64,000 nucleotides of DNA from Chryseolinea sp. (GTDB taxonomy: Bacteria; Bacteroidota; Bacteroidia; Cytophagales; Cyclobacteriaceae), in the NCBI GenBank assembly GCA_025923195.1, contig JAICGJ010000001.1:1-64000 (forward strand). The letters run 5' to 3'. Both the position numbers and the translations under genes were made by a program. Shown here piece after piece: positions 32,955-41,881 of this stretch (position 1 is its first letter; the number at the start of each line of letters is the position of its first letter). The notes beneath the pieces were generated by a model that saw only the letters and a list, made by a program, of their open reading frames with translations, had not been told where the DNA came from and did no database searches.

Positions 32955-33737
32955 ATGACCAATTTTAAAGTTCTTTTATATCTCTTATTTTTATCCAACT
33001 CATTATTGGGTCAAGTCAGGGTAAGCAAATTGGTCATCAAATCGCATGAAGCTTACACGTTGTCTGAAACAGATATTTTAGTAGCCGATACCTTAATTAT
33101 GATGGATTCCTCGAGACTTATTTTGAATAAACTCAAGCCAGATAACTTCATTCGCACAAAAGTTGTCATCGTTGGCAGCTATTGTGTGATCGATGGCAAA
33201 GGCCTTCCAGGCAATCCCGGACGGCAGGGTAGACACGGGCTTTCCTATAACTCGCCATGCAGAGACGGATTGCCCGGCGGTCCGGGCTCCCGCGGCCTCG
33301 ATGGCCGACCGGGGATAAATTTATCATTCTATTTCAATCATATCACTGTCAGAGGACCGTGGATCATAGACGTTTCAGGCGGTGACGGAGGACAGGGGGG
33401 CCCAGGCGGAAGCGGAGGCGGCGGAAGTCCCGGTACCCTTCATTGCAACGGAGGAAATGGTGCGAACGGGGGAGATGGTGCTCCGGGAGGAAATGGGGCG
33501 CGAGGCGGAAATTTGCTTCTTTCGGGTCCAAAAAGCCAGACTGTAATTAATTGGATTGGAACCAAGATATTAGTTAGGACCAGTGGAGGAAATCCTGGCG
33601 ATGGTGGGCGCGCGGGATATCACGGTGGTGCTGGTCTCGGCCCACGAGGCAAGAACGGAAAGAATGGAGAGCCTGGGGCTGAAGGTAAAAGCGGTACGTC
33701 GGGTGTTGATGGCAGTTTAAAATTTGAATCTGACTGA
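32955..33737 (+). CDS. Secreted collagen-like glycine-rich protein
   Basis: 260 residues with a signal peptide (MTNFKVLLYLLFLSNSLLGQ). Three glycine-rich stretches, at about 81-120, 141-185 and 211-253, include Gly-x-y runs such as GLPGNPGRQGRHG, GLPGGPGSRGLDGRPG and GGDGGQGGPGGSGGGG. Between them lie hydrophobic beta-like stretches (60-80, 121-140, 186-210). It has three Cys residues outside the signal (C77, C102, C164). The stop (33735-33737) is 2 nt before the recJ ATG, so the two are probably translated from one message. I do not recognise a named family. Function unknown; secretion or cell surface placement is inferred. Confidence 0.75.
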   Translation: MTNFKVLLYLLFLSNSLLGQVRVSKLVIKSHEAYTLSETDILVADTLIMMDSSRLILNKLKPDNFIRTKVVIVGSYCVIDGKGLPGNPGRQGRHGLSYNSPCRDGLPGGPGSRGLDGRPGINLSFYFNHITVRGPWIIDVSGGDGGQGGPGGSGGGGSPGTLHCNGGNGANGGDGAPGGNGARGGNLLLSGPKSQTVINWIGTKILVRTSGGNPGDGGRAGYHGGAGLGPRGKNGKNGEPGAEGKSGTSGVDGSLKFESD

Positions 33738-33739
33738 TT

Positions 33740-35440
33740 ATGAATAAACGTTGGATTCTAAAGGATTTGCCTCCGCAGAAACGCATTGAAGAGCTTTGCC
33801 AAGCCATCAACATAAATTCATTTCTCGCATCGATCTTACTTCAACGAGGCATCAATGATTTTGAAGCCGCTAGAAATTATTTTCGACCATCCCTTGAGCA
33901 ATTGCACAACCCTTTTTTAATGAAGGGCATGGAACGCGCTGTGATGCGGTTGAAACGAGCAATTGACGGAGGCGAAAAAATACTTATCTATGGAGATTAT
34001 GACGTTGATGGCACAACGGCGGTTGCCCTTGTCTATAGTTACCTCACGAAATTTTATACACGCTGTGAAATTTATGTGCCTGACCGTTACGCCGAGGGAT
34101 ACGGAATTTCGCTCGCAGGAATAGAGTATGCTGAACAGCACGAGTTCTCCCTTATCATAGCTTTGGATTGTGGCATTAAGTCCTCGGAATTGGTTGAACT
34201 CGCGACGCTAAAAGGAATAGATTTCATTATCTGCGATCACCACCTGCCCGATGACGATATCCCCAATGCCGTTGCTGTCCTTGATCCTAAGCAGGAGAAT
34301 TGTGAATACCCTTACCAGGATCTGAGCGGCTGCGGGCTGGGGTTCAAATTCATGCAAGGATTTGCTCAGAAATACCGGGACCAGCGAGAACTTTATGAAT
34401 ACCTCGATCTCGTCGCTGTTAGTATTGCTTCAGACATCGTACCCATTACGGGGGAAAATAGAATTCTAACCTACTTTGGACTGATAAAATTGAACGAGAA
34501 TCCAAGCCCTGGATTAAAGGCGTTGAAAGAAATCTCAGGAATAAAGAGCGAATTAGATGTTTCCGGAGTTGTTTTTTCGCTCGGTCCACGAATAAATGCT
34601 GCGGGGAGAGTTGCGCACGCCAGGGCAGCCGTTGATCTTCTCGTTTCTAAGACTGAGCTTGAAGCGAACCAATTGGCGGAAAGGTTGAATCTAAAAAATG
34701 AAATTCGAAAACAGTTTGACTCTGATATAACGGTGGAGGCACTGGCCATGATCGAGGGCAATGATTTGTTGCGTACTGCTAAATCGACCGTGCTCTTTAA
34801 AAATACGTGGCACAAAGGTGTCATCGGTATTGTGGCAGCTCGTTGCGTGGAAAAATATTATCGTCCGACGGTAATACTCACGGAATCCAATAATAAAATT
34901 ACAGGTTCAGCAAGAAGTGTAAGCGGCTTTGATTTGTATGGTGCCATTTTAGAATGCAGTGATTTATTGGAAAAATTTGGTGGTCATAAGTACGCCGCTG
35001 GGCTGACGTTAGATATGAATAATCTTGAGCTCTTCCAGCAAAAATTTGAACAGGTGGTTTCTTCTACCATAACGGAGGCGATGCTTATCCCCCTCGTTGA
35101 AATTGATATGGCAATTCATTTCGATGCCATAACACCTAAATTCTTGAGAATTTTGAAACAGATGGCCCCCTTTGGTCCTGAAAATCCGCGTCCCTTGTTT
35201 GAAGCAACCAATGTCCAAGTGTTCAATTCACTTTCAAGTTTCAAAGACAAACACATTCGCTTCCTGGCCAGGCAACATAATAACGAAAAGATTTTCCAGG
35301 TCCTGGGATTTGATATGGCGGAATACTACGACCAGCTTGCTGCGGGTGATTCATTTAAAATGGCATTTACGATTGAGGAAAATACATTCAATAATTCTAC
35401 GAGTGTTCAATTGAGAATCAAGGACCTCAAATTTTATTGA
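33740..35440 (+). CDS. recJ: Single-stranded-DNA-specific exonuclease RecJ
   Basis: 5'-3' exonuclease on ssDNA in recombination and mismatch repair. The DHH-domain metal motifs are [11 protein letters not shown] (about 89-99), [10 protein letters not shown] and CDHHLPDDD. The DHHA1 domain has [12 protein letters not shown] near 415-426, and an OB domain follows. 566 residues is a typical length. It overlaps functionally nothing with the preceding collagen-like gene, yet is 2 nt from it; lptB starts 1 nt after its stop. Confidence 0.95.
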   Translation: MNKRWILKDLPPQKRIEELCQAININSFLASILLQRGINDFEAARNYFRPSLEQLHNPFLMKGMERAVMRLKRAIDGGEKILIYGDYDVDGTTAVALVYSYLTKFYTRCEIYVPDRYAEGYGISLAGIEYAEQHEFSLIIALDCGIKSSELVELATLKGIDFIICDHHLPDDDIPNAVAVLDPKQENCEYPYQDLSGCGLGFKFMQGFAQKYRDQRELYEYLDLVAVSIASDIVPITGENRILTYFGLIKLNENPSPGLKALKEISGIKSELDVSGVVFSLGPRINAAGRVAHARAAVDLLVSKTELEANQLAERLNLKNEIRKQFDSDITVEALAMIEGNDLLRTAKSTVLFKNTWHKGVIGIVAARCVEKYYRPTVILTESNNKITGSARSVSGFDLYGAILECSDLLEKFGGHKYAAGLTLDMNNLELFQQKFEQVVSSTITEAMLIPLVEIDMAIHFDAITPKFLRILKQMAPFGPENPRPLFEATNVQVFNSLSSFKDKHIRFLARQHNNEKIFQVLGFDMAEYYDQLAAGDSFKMAFTIEENTFNNSTSVQLRIKDLKFY

Positions 35441-35441
35441 C

Positions 35442-36221
35442 ATGATTTTACGCGCTGAACATCTTATAAAGAAATACAAGACCCGGACCGTGGTGAATGA
35501 TGTTTCAGTGCAGGTACAGCAGGGCGAAATCGTAGGTTTGCTGGGGCCGAACGGCGCCGGAAAGACAACCTCATTCTATATGATAGTCGGGCTTATTAAA
35601 CCCAATGAAGGGCGAATCTTTCTGGACGATGAGGAAATCACACCATTGCCTATGTACCAGCGAGCCCGGAAAGGACTTGGATATCTGGCACAGGAAGCTT
35701 CTGTTTTCCGAAAATTGACCGTGGAAGAAAATTTGATGTCCGTGTTAGAGCTGCGTTCTTATACCAAGCAGCAACGCAAGGAAAAAGTGGACATGCTAAT
35801 TGAGGAATTCAGTCTGCAAAAAGTCCGGAAAAATTTAGGTATGTCGCTGTCGGGTGGCGAAAGGCGACGAACTGAAATAGCCCGTGCTTTGGCAGTAGAC
35901 CCAAGCTTTGTACTGCTGGATGAACCTTTTGCGGGCGTCGATCCGATCGCCGTGGAGGAAATCCAGTCGATTGTATCCAGACTCAAGCAAAAGAATATTG
36001 GCATCTTAATTACAGATCACAACGTCGACGAGACGCTTTCCATTACCGACCGGGCATATTTGATGGTCGATGGGAAGTTATTTAAAGCGGGCACGGCGCA
36101 AGAATTAGCAAGCGACCCGCAGGTACGGAAAGTATACCTGGGGCAGAATTTTGAATTGCGAAGAGCGAAAGTTGTGCAACAAAATGATAATTGGACCGAT
36201 CCCTCTGAAGCGCTGGAGTAA
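35442..36221 (+). CDS. lptB: LPS export ABC transporter ATP-binding protein
   Basis: ATPase of the LptBFG complex that pulls lipopolysaccharide from the inner membrane. Walker A is [10 protein letters not shown], the signature is LSGGERRR, Walker B is [13 protein letters not shown], and [12 protein letters not shown] contains the switch His. LptB-type details include [16 protein letters not shown] and the short 259-residue length. The gene begins 1 nt after recJ. The Lpt permeases are not in the window. Confidence 0.92.
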   Translation: MILRAEHLIKKYKTRTVVNDVSVQVQQGEIVGLLGPNGAGKTTSFYMIVGLIKPNEGRIFLDDEEITPLPMYQRARKGLGYLAQEASVFRKLTVEENLMSVLELRSYTKQQRKEKVDMLIEEFSLQKVRKNLGMSLSGGERRRTEIARALAVDPSFVLLDEPFAGVDPIAVEEIQSIVSRLKQKNIGILITDHNVDETLSITDRAYLMVDGKLFKAGTAQELASDPQVRKVYLGQNFELRRAKVVQQNDNWTDPSEALE

Positions 36222-36267
36222 GTTTATTTCTTCGATCCTCCAACTGCGACAATCATAACAAGTTTAG

Positions 36268-36275
36268 TATTTTTG
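36268..36275 (+). promoter_or_regulatory. Candidate -7 element for the GH3-like gene
   Basis: TATTTTTG fits TAnnTTTG and lies 18 nt before the ATG at 36294. I see no clear TTG at the -33 position, so this is weak. Confidence 0.3.
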
Positions 36276-36293
36276 AAGTTAATCTAAACTGTT

Positions 36294-37817
36294 ATGGGAC
36301 TGATAAATTCAATTTTGACATGGGTGATGCAGAAACGCATCCATCAAATTGAGCTTTTCATAAAGTATCCCCATGAGGTTCAGGAGGAATTATTTAAAAA
36401 ACTCATTCAAACTGCAAAACACACGGAATTTGGAATGCAGTTTGACTTTTCCTCAATCCATTCGTACGAGCAATTCAGGGGGCGGGTGCCCATCCACACC
36501 TACGAAAAAACGTTCACGTATATCGACCGTCTAATGAAGGGCGAGCAAAATATTTTGTGGCCCTCGGAAATTAAATGGTTTTCGAAATCATCCGGCACCA
36601 CCAACGCCAGGAGTAAATTCATTCCTGTATCCCAAGAAGCATTGGAGGATTGCCATTTTAAGGGCGGCAAAGACCTATTGTCTATATATGTCAACAACTA
36701 CCCAGACACTAAGCTATTTGATGGCAAAGGACTGGCGGTTGGTGGAAGCCATCAGATCAATGAACTTGATCCTACTGCCTCCTCTTACTATGGCGATGTA
36801 TCTGCCGTCATTATGCAGAATTTGCCCCCATGGGCCCAGTTCATCAGAACCCCCAGCCTAGAGACTGCCCTTATGGGTAATTGGGAAGAGAAGATCGAAA
36901 AACTGGCCCGTGAAACAATTAAGGAAAACGTAACAAACATAGCAGGTGTGCCTACGTGGACTGTATTGCTGATCCAAAGAGTTACGGATATCGCGATGAA
37001 AAAAAATATCCTTGAAGTCTGGCCAAACCTGGAGGTATTCTTTCATGGCGCCGTAGCATTCGCACCCTACAGGACGCTATTTCAGTCTATCATACCTTCG
37101 GATAAAATGCGATACTGGGAAACCTATAACGCAAGCGAGGGCTTCTTCGGAATCCAGGACCAGAAGAATTCAGAAGAATTATTGCTTATGCTTGACTACG
37201 GAATCTTTTATGAATTTATTCCAATGGATGAAGTCGAAAAGGAAGATCCAGTGGCCATACCGTTAAGTGAAGTAGAACTGGAAAAGAATTACGCGATGGT
37301 AATCTCAACCAATTCCGGCCTCTGGCGATACAATATCGGTGATACCGTCAAATTCACTTCCAAGTATCCGTACCGGATTAAGATATCCGGAAGAACAAAG
37401 CATTTTATGAATGCTTTTGGCGAGGAAATCATTGTAGAAAATGCAGAAGCTGCAATTACCAGAGCGTGCGAACTAACCGGGGCAGTGATCGACAACTTTA
37501 CTGCAGCTCCCATCTATCTTAAAGAAGGTAACAAAGGGGGACACGAGTGGATTGTTGAATTCAAAGTACAACCTGCAGACCAGGAGGAATTCGCCCGGAT
37601 TTTAGACGAGTCCCTCCGTGCCATTAATTCGGATTATGACGCCAAGCGCGCACAAAACCTTGCGCTTATCGCGCCTAAGGTTCACAGTGCCGGCGAGGGC
37701 ACTTTCTATAATTGGATGAAACGAAGGGGCAAACTCGGTGGCCAAAATAAAGTGCCTCGCCTTGCGAATTCCCGCGAATATGTTGATGAGATTCTGAAAA
37801 TAATGGAAGGTGCGTAA
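36294..37817 (+). CDS. GH3-family acyl-adenylate/amide synthetase-like protein
   Basis: 507 residues of the GH3 fold, named for plant auxin-conjugating enzymes: an adenylating domain that activates a carboxylic acid and joins it to an amine. The ATP motif FSKSSGTTNARSKFIPVS is near residues 99-115; YNASEGFFGIQD (about 281-292) and NIGDTVKFTSKYPYRIKISGR (adenylate loop) are also typical. Bacterial members are common in Bacteroidota with unknown substrates. It has its own -7-like element and ends 5 nt from the convergent DUF2179 gene. Confidence 0.85.
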   Translation: MGLINSILTWVMQKRIHQIELFIKYPHEVQEELFKKLIQTAKHTEFGMQFDFSSIHSYEQFRGRVPIHTYEKTFTYIDRLMKGEQNILWPSEIKWFSKSSGTTNARSKFIPVSQEALEDCHFKGGKDLLSIYVNNYPDTKLFDGKGLAVGGSHQINELDPTASSYYGDVSAVIMQNLPPWAQFIRTPSLETALMGNWEEKIEKLARETIKENVTNIAGVPTWTVLLIQRVTDIAMKKNILEVWPNLEVFFHGAVAFAPYRTLFQSIIPSDKMRYWETYNASEGFFGIQDQKNSEELLLMLDYGIFYEFIPMDEVEKEDPVAIPLSEVELEKNYAMVISTNSGLWRYNIGDTVKFTSKYPYRIKISGRTKHFMNAFGEEIIVENAEAAITRACELTGAVIDNFTAAPIYLKEGNKGGHEWIVEFKVQPADQEEFARILDESLRAINSDYDAKRAQNLALIAPKVHSAGEGTFYNWMKRRGKLGGQNKVPRLANSREYVDEILKIMEGA

Positions 37818-37822
37818 CTCGG

Positions 37823-38434
37823 TTATTCCCTTCGGATGTTTCGCAGCCATGCCGACAACACATTCCATCGCGAGGACTGTTCTGCTATCGTTCCGATCTC
37901 GACGGCCCGGTTAACTTTTTCAACTGTATAGAAGGCTGTTGGCAGCATCTCTTTCAATTTATGTAGAAGCCCATCGAGATTTTCGCGTTCCAAAACGGTA
38001 AATACCAGATTTTCGTGACCATCCGGACCCTGGGCATTGACATGCGTATACCTAAACCGTTCCACATTCAGATATTGAATTAAGCCTGAAATTTCTTTTC
38101 GCGTGATTATTCTCACGATCACCTTTCCATAAGCAATTCGCTCTTCAATAATCATCCCTACAAAAATGCCAGTGGCAAAGCCTGCGGGATAGGCTATGTA
38201 ACATATCCAGTTATCCAGATGCTCAAAGATCTGGCGTATCGCCATGAGCCAAATGAATGATTCAAAAAAACCCAGGAGCGTCGCGGTAAACCTCCGTCCT
38301 CCCAATACATAAATGATTCTAATAGTATTGATTGAAACATCTCCGATGCGGGCAAAAAAGATAAGTAATGGCAGGAGAATGTAGCTATATACATTTTGCG
38401 AAACACCTAAATTTTCAATAACAAAATTTTCCAT
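37823..38434 (-). CDS. DUF5698/DUF2179 membrane protein (UPF0316 type)
   Basis: 203 residues. Two or three membrane helices in the first 100 residues (YSYILLPLLIFFARIGDVS, then WLMAIRQIFEH and YIAYPAGFATGIFVGMII) are followed by a cytoplasmic DUF2179-like domain (about 103-180, GKVIVRIITRKE). Related domains end YitT-like proteins. Start ATG at 38434 is preferred over an in-frame TTG at 38452. Probably co-transcribed with radA, 24 nt upstream. Confidence 0.8.
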   Translation of the reverse strand: MENFVIENLGVSQNVYSYILLPLLIFFARIGDVSINTIRIIYVLGGRRFTATLLGFFESFIWLMAIRQIFEHLDNWICYIAYPAGFATGIFVGMIIEERIAYGKVIVRIITRKEISGLIQYLNVERFRYTHVNAQGPDGHENLVFTVLERENLDGLLHKLKEMLPTAFYTVEKVNRAVEIGTIAEQSSRWNVLSAWLRNIRRE

Positions 38435-38458
38435 TGGAAATGGGTTATTCAATGTTTG

Positions 38459-39832
38459 TTATCCGAACAAGTCTTGAAATACCTCGTGCAGTTGCCCAAA
38501 CGCTTTTACATCAATTTTAAATTTTCGATAGTCAACGGACTTAGAGCTGTATTTTGAGATATAGATTTCATTAAAACCCAGTTTTTCAGCTTCCGAAATC
38601 CGCAAATCAATTTTGTTAACGGCGCGGAGTTCTCCACCGAGACCGATTTCCGCTGCGAAGCACGCCTTATCCGAAACGGGAATTTCCTCAAGCGACGAAA
38701 TTATGGATATACAGGCCGCAAGATCTATCGCAGGATCTTCCACCCGTATACCTCCCGCGATATTCAGAAAAACGTCATGAATCCCCATTTTGAATCCACA
38801 TCTTTTTTCCAACACTGCCAGCAACATGTTAAGCCGCTTATGATCAAACCCGGTAGGAGTACGCTGTGGCGTTCCAAAAGAAGCAGGGCATACGAGCGAT
38901 TGAATTTCAATTAGCAACGGCCGGTTTCCCTCAAGCGTGGTTCCAATCGTCACTCCGCTGAGCGACCGGTCTTTCTGAGAAATCAATATCTCTGATGGAT
39001 TAGACACTTCTCGCAATCCTGTACCCATCATCTCGTAAATACCGATTTCTGAAGTTGATCCAAATCTGTTTTTCGTCGTGCGAAGTATACGGTATGACAA
39101 ATGCCTGTCTCCTTCAAATTGTAGCACGGTGTCAACCATGTGCTCAAGCACCTTAGGACCTGCCAGCAAGCCGTCCTTGGTGATATGACCGATCAGGAAA
39201 ACCGGAGTGTCAGTTTCCTTGGCAAATTTCATAAGCTCAGCAGCGCACTGCCTTACCTGTCCGATACTTCCTGGCGAAGAATCAAGTTGACTGGATTGCA
39301 GGGTTTGAATCGAATCAATTACGACAATGGCGGGCTGGACCTCTTCAATAGCGAGGAATATGTTCTTCGTATTCGTTTCAGTGAGGATGTAAAAATTCTC
39401 GGAAGCGATTCCGAGCCGCTCAGCACGCATCTTGATCTGTTGTTCACTTTCTTCTCCCGATACATACAGTATCCGAATTTGACCTAACTGAAGGCCTACT
39501 TGCAAGAGCAAAGTGGATTTCCCAATTCCTGGCTCCCCGCCCACCAACACCAATGATCCCGGAACAATGCCACCTCCAAGAACCCTGTTTAATTCTTCAT
39601 CTTTTGCAGAAAATCTTACATCATCTACAGCTTGAATTTCATGGAGAGACTTCGCCTTCACAACCTTTGACCTATTCGCTTCCTGACGCCATTCGTTTCG
39701 GGCATTATCCTCCTTCGACAGAATTTCTTCTACAAAAGTATTCCAGGAACCACAGGAAGGGCACTTCCCGAGCCATTTCGCGGACTCATAACCGCAGGAC
39801 TGACAAAAGAATGATGTTTTGGTTTTTGCCAA
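38459..39832 (-). CDS. radA: DNA repair protein RadA
   Basis: RecA-like branch-migration helicase, 457 residues. A C4 zinc finger (CQSCGYESAKWLGKCPSCG, residues 10-28), the ATP loop GGEPGIGKSTLLLQ, the RadA-specific KNRFGSTSEIG, and a Lon-protease-like C-terminus (from about 285) are in the right order. The start is TTG at 39832 (MAKTKTSFFC); upstream in the same frame a stop is met before any ATG. Followed by the DUF2179 gene. Confidence 0.95.
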   Translation of the reverse strand: MAKTKTSFFCQSCGYESAKWLGKCPSCGSWNTFVEEILSKEDNARNEWRQEANRSKVVKAKSLHEIQAVDDVRFSAKDEELNRVLGGGIVPGSLVLVGGEPGIGKSTLLLQVGLQLGQIRILYVSGEESEQQIKMRAERLGIASENFYILTETNTKNIFLAIEEVQPAIVVIDSIQTLQSSQLDSSPGSIGQVRQCAAELMKFAKETDTPVFLIGHITKDGLLAGPKVLEHMVDTVLQFEGDRHLSYRILRTTKNRFGSTSEIGIYEMMGTGLREVSNPSEILISQKDRSLSGVTIGTTLEGNRPLLIEIQSLVCPASFGTPQRTPTGFDHKRLNMLLAVLEKRCGFKMGIHDVFLNIAGGIRVEDPAIDLAACISIISSLEEIPVSDKACFAAEIGLGGELRAVNKIDLRISEAEKLGFNEIYISKYSSKSVDYRKFKIDVKAFGQLHEVFQDLFG

Positions 39833-39937
39833 GGCGCAAAGAATTCTAAATGACTAAGGTTACTATAATCTTACAAAGCCGATAAAGTTGCATCATTTTT
39901 TTATAACTTTTTATTAACCAAACCTTAAACCAGTTGT

Positions 39938-41878
39938 ATGAAGCGCAAAGTTTCGGGGCTAATACTATGCCTCATCGTTAATTGTACCCTCGCCCAAAAG
40001 TCTCCTATCAAATTTGGAATAATCCCCATGGAAGATCTAAAGATGACACTTTATGAAAAAGACTCATCTGCTTCTGCGGTCATGCTCGTTGACTATGGAG
40101 AGGCCTACATCACCCTTAATGCACACGCTGCGTCTCTCAATTTTGATCGTCACGTACGGATTAAAATTCTAAACAAAGAGGGCCTGAAATGGGCCAATGC
40201 GGAAATTCCGCTTTTTCGTTCCGGATCCGACGAAGAGCGAGTGTTCAAACTAAAGGCTACAACGTACAATTTAGAGAATGGCAAGTTGGTTGAATCTCCA
40301 ATGAATAAGGACGCTGTGTTCAAAGAGAAGTTCAACAGGGATTTTTACATTCAGAAGTTTACCCTTCCTAACGTGAAGGAAGGCTCTGTTATTGAATACA
40401 GTTACACCGTTAGCTCTGAGTTCTTAGCCAATTTCCCTAATTGGCAGTTCCAGTACGACATTCCTGTGAAATGGAGTGAATATTGGGCAATGTTTCCAGA
40501 GTTCTTCATTTTCGAAAAATACATGCAGGGGTACATTGCTCCGACTTCCTATGAAGTAAAGAATAAATCTGTTGGTGGATTTAATACGCAGGCTCACCAC
40601 TGGATCTCAAAAGATGTGCCGGCCTTCAAGGCCGAACCATTCATGACCAGCGAAGATGATTACGTTTCCAAGATCAATTTAGCACTTGCTCGGATAAACT
40701 TTCCGGGCGAGATACCGCGTGAGATCATGGGTACTTGGTCGAAGTACAACGCTGAACTGCTAGAAAGTGAAGGTTTTGGCCGTGCCGTTACGGGATCGGG
40801 TTTTCTGAAAAAGAAGGCCGAAGAACTCACAGTAGGAATGACAGATCCATTACAAAAAGTAACGGCAATTTTTAATTATGTGCAATCTACTTTAGAATGG
40901 GACGGTACCAAGGACAAATATGTAGATAATCTGAAGGAGGTGATCGAAAAAAAGAAAGGAACCGCAGCTGATATTAACATCATCCTGGCTTCCATGCTGG
41001 AGAAGGTAAATGTTCCATCTGATATGGTATTACTTAGCACACGCGACCACGGATTTATCCGTGAACAGTATCCTATGGCGAGGCAGCTGAACTATGTGAT
41101 TTGTCTTGTGAAGATCGGAGACAAAATGTTATTCCTTGATGCTACTGAAAAACTTCTACCTATGGGCATTTTGCCTGAACGATGCCTGAATGGCCAAGGT
41201 TTGGTGATTTCTAAGACAAATCATGGATGGATTGAAATTGTGCCAAAAGCAAAGGCACGTACTGTCGTAAACTCAGAAATTTCGCTCATGGAAACAGGTG
41301 AGATAAAAGGAAAAGTAAATCTTACCTGCGAGGGATATGATGCCTACAAGCTCCGCCACGATTATTACAAGAAGGGTGAGCCAGATTATGTTAAGGAGTT
41401 TCTCGCAGACAAGAACTGGGATATCGAGAAAAGCGAATTCCAGGATATTAAAGAAATTGACCGCAGTGCTCAACAGATTCACCAGTTTGCCATAAATGAT
41501 TATGGTACCTTGGCAGGAAATGTTATTTACGTAAATCCTTTTGTCACTTCTCAAACAAAGGAAAACTTGTTTAAGTTACCGACTCGAGAGTACCCGGTAG
41601 ACTTCGGAAGTCCGATTGAACGCGTATATATGTGCAAAATAAAATTGCCTGAAGGCTTTACCGTCGACGAGTTGCCGAAGCCCAAGGTAATTATCTTGCC
41701 GAACAACTCCGGAAAGTATACTTATAACGTTACCCTGATGGGTAATACATTAAATGTTGTAAGCATGTTACAAATCAATAAGAGTCTATTTATCCAGGAT
41801 GAGTACCCGAACCTCCGTGAGTTTTACAATCAAATTGTGGCGAAACAAGCGGAACAAATCGTACTAAAGAAAAACTAA
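39938..41878 (+). CDS. DUF3857 transglutaminase-like exported protein, catalytic Cys replaced
   Basis: 646 residues, signal peptide (MKRKVSGLILCLIVNCTLAQ), a DUF3857 beta domain (about 45-220), a transglutaminase-like domain (about 295-400) and a C-terminal DUF3858-like part. In the transglutaminase motif the usual Cys position is Ala343 (GTAADIN), although the following LLSTRDHG is kept, so the enzyme activity is probably lost. The next gene, 3 nt downstream, is a paralogue that keeps the Cys. Likely periplasmic; function unknown. Confidence 0.85.
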   Translation: MKRKVSGLILCLIVNCTLAQKSPIKFGIIPMEDLKMTLYEKDSSASAVMLVDYGEAYITLNAHAASLNFDRHVRIKILNKEGLKWANAEIPLFRSGSDEERVFKLKATTYNLENGKLVESPMNKDAVFKEKFNRDFYIQKFTLPNVKEGSVIEYSYTVSSEFLANFPNWQFQYDIPVKWSEYWAMFPEFFIFEKYMQGYIAPTSYEVKNKSVGGFNTQAHHWISKDVPAFKAEPFMTSEDDYVSKINLALARINFPGEIPREIMGTWSKYNAELLESEGFGRAVTGSGFLKKKAEELTVGMTDPLQKVTAIFNYVQSTLEWDGTKDKYVDNLKEVIEKKKGTAADINIILASMLEKVNVPSDMVLLSTRDHGFIREQYPMARQLNYVICLVKIGDKMLFLDATEKLLPMGILPERCLNGQGLVISKTNHGWIEIVPKAKARTVVNSEISLMETGEIKGKVNLTCEGYDAYKLRHDYYKKGEPDYVKEFLADKNWDIEKSEFQDIKEIDRSAQQIHQFAINDYGTLAGNVIYVNPFVTSQTKENLFKLPTREYPVDFGSPIERVYMCKIKLPEGFTVDELPKPKVIILPNNSGKYTYNVTLMGNTLNVVSMLQINKSLFIQDEYPNLREFYNQIVAKQAEQIVLKKN

Positions 41879-41881
41879 GCT

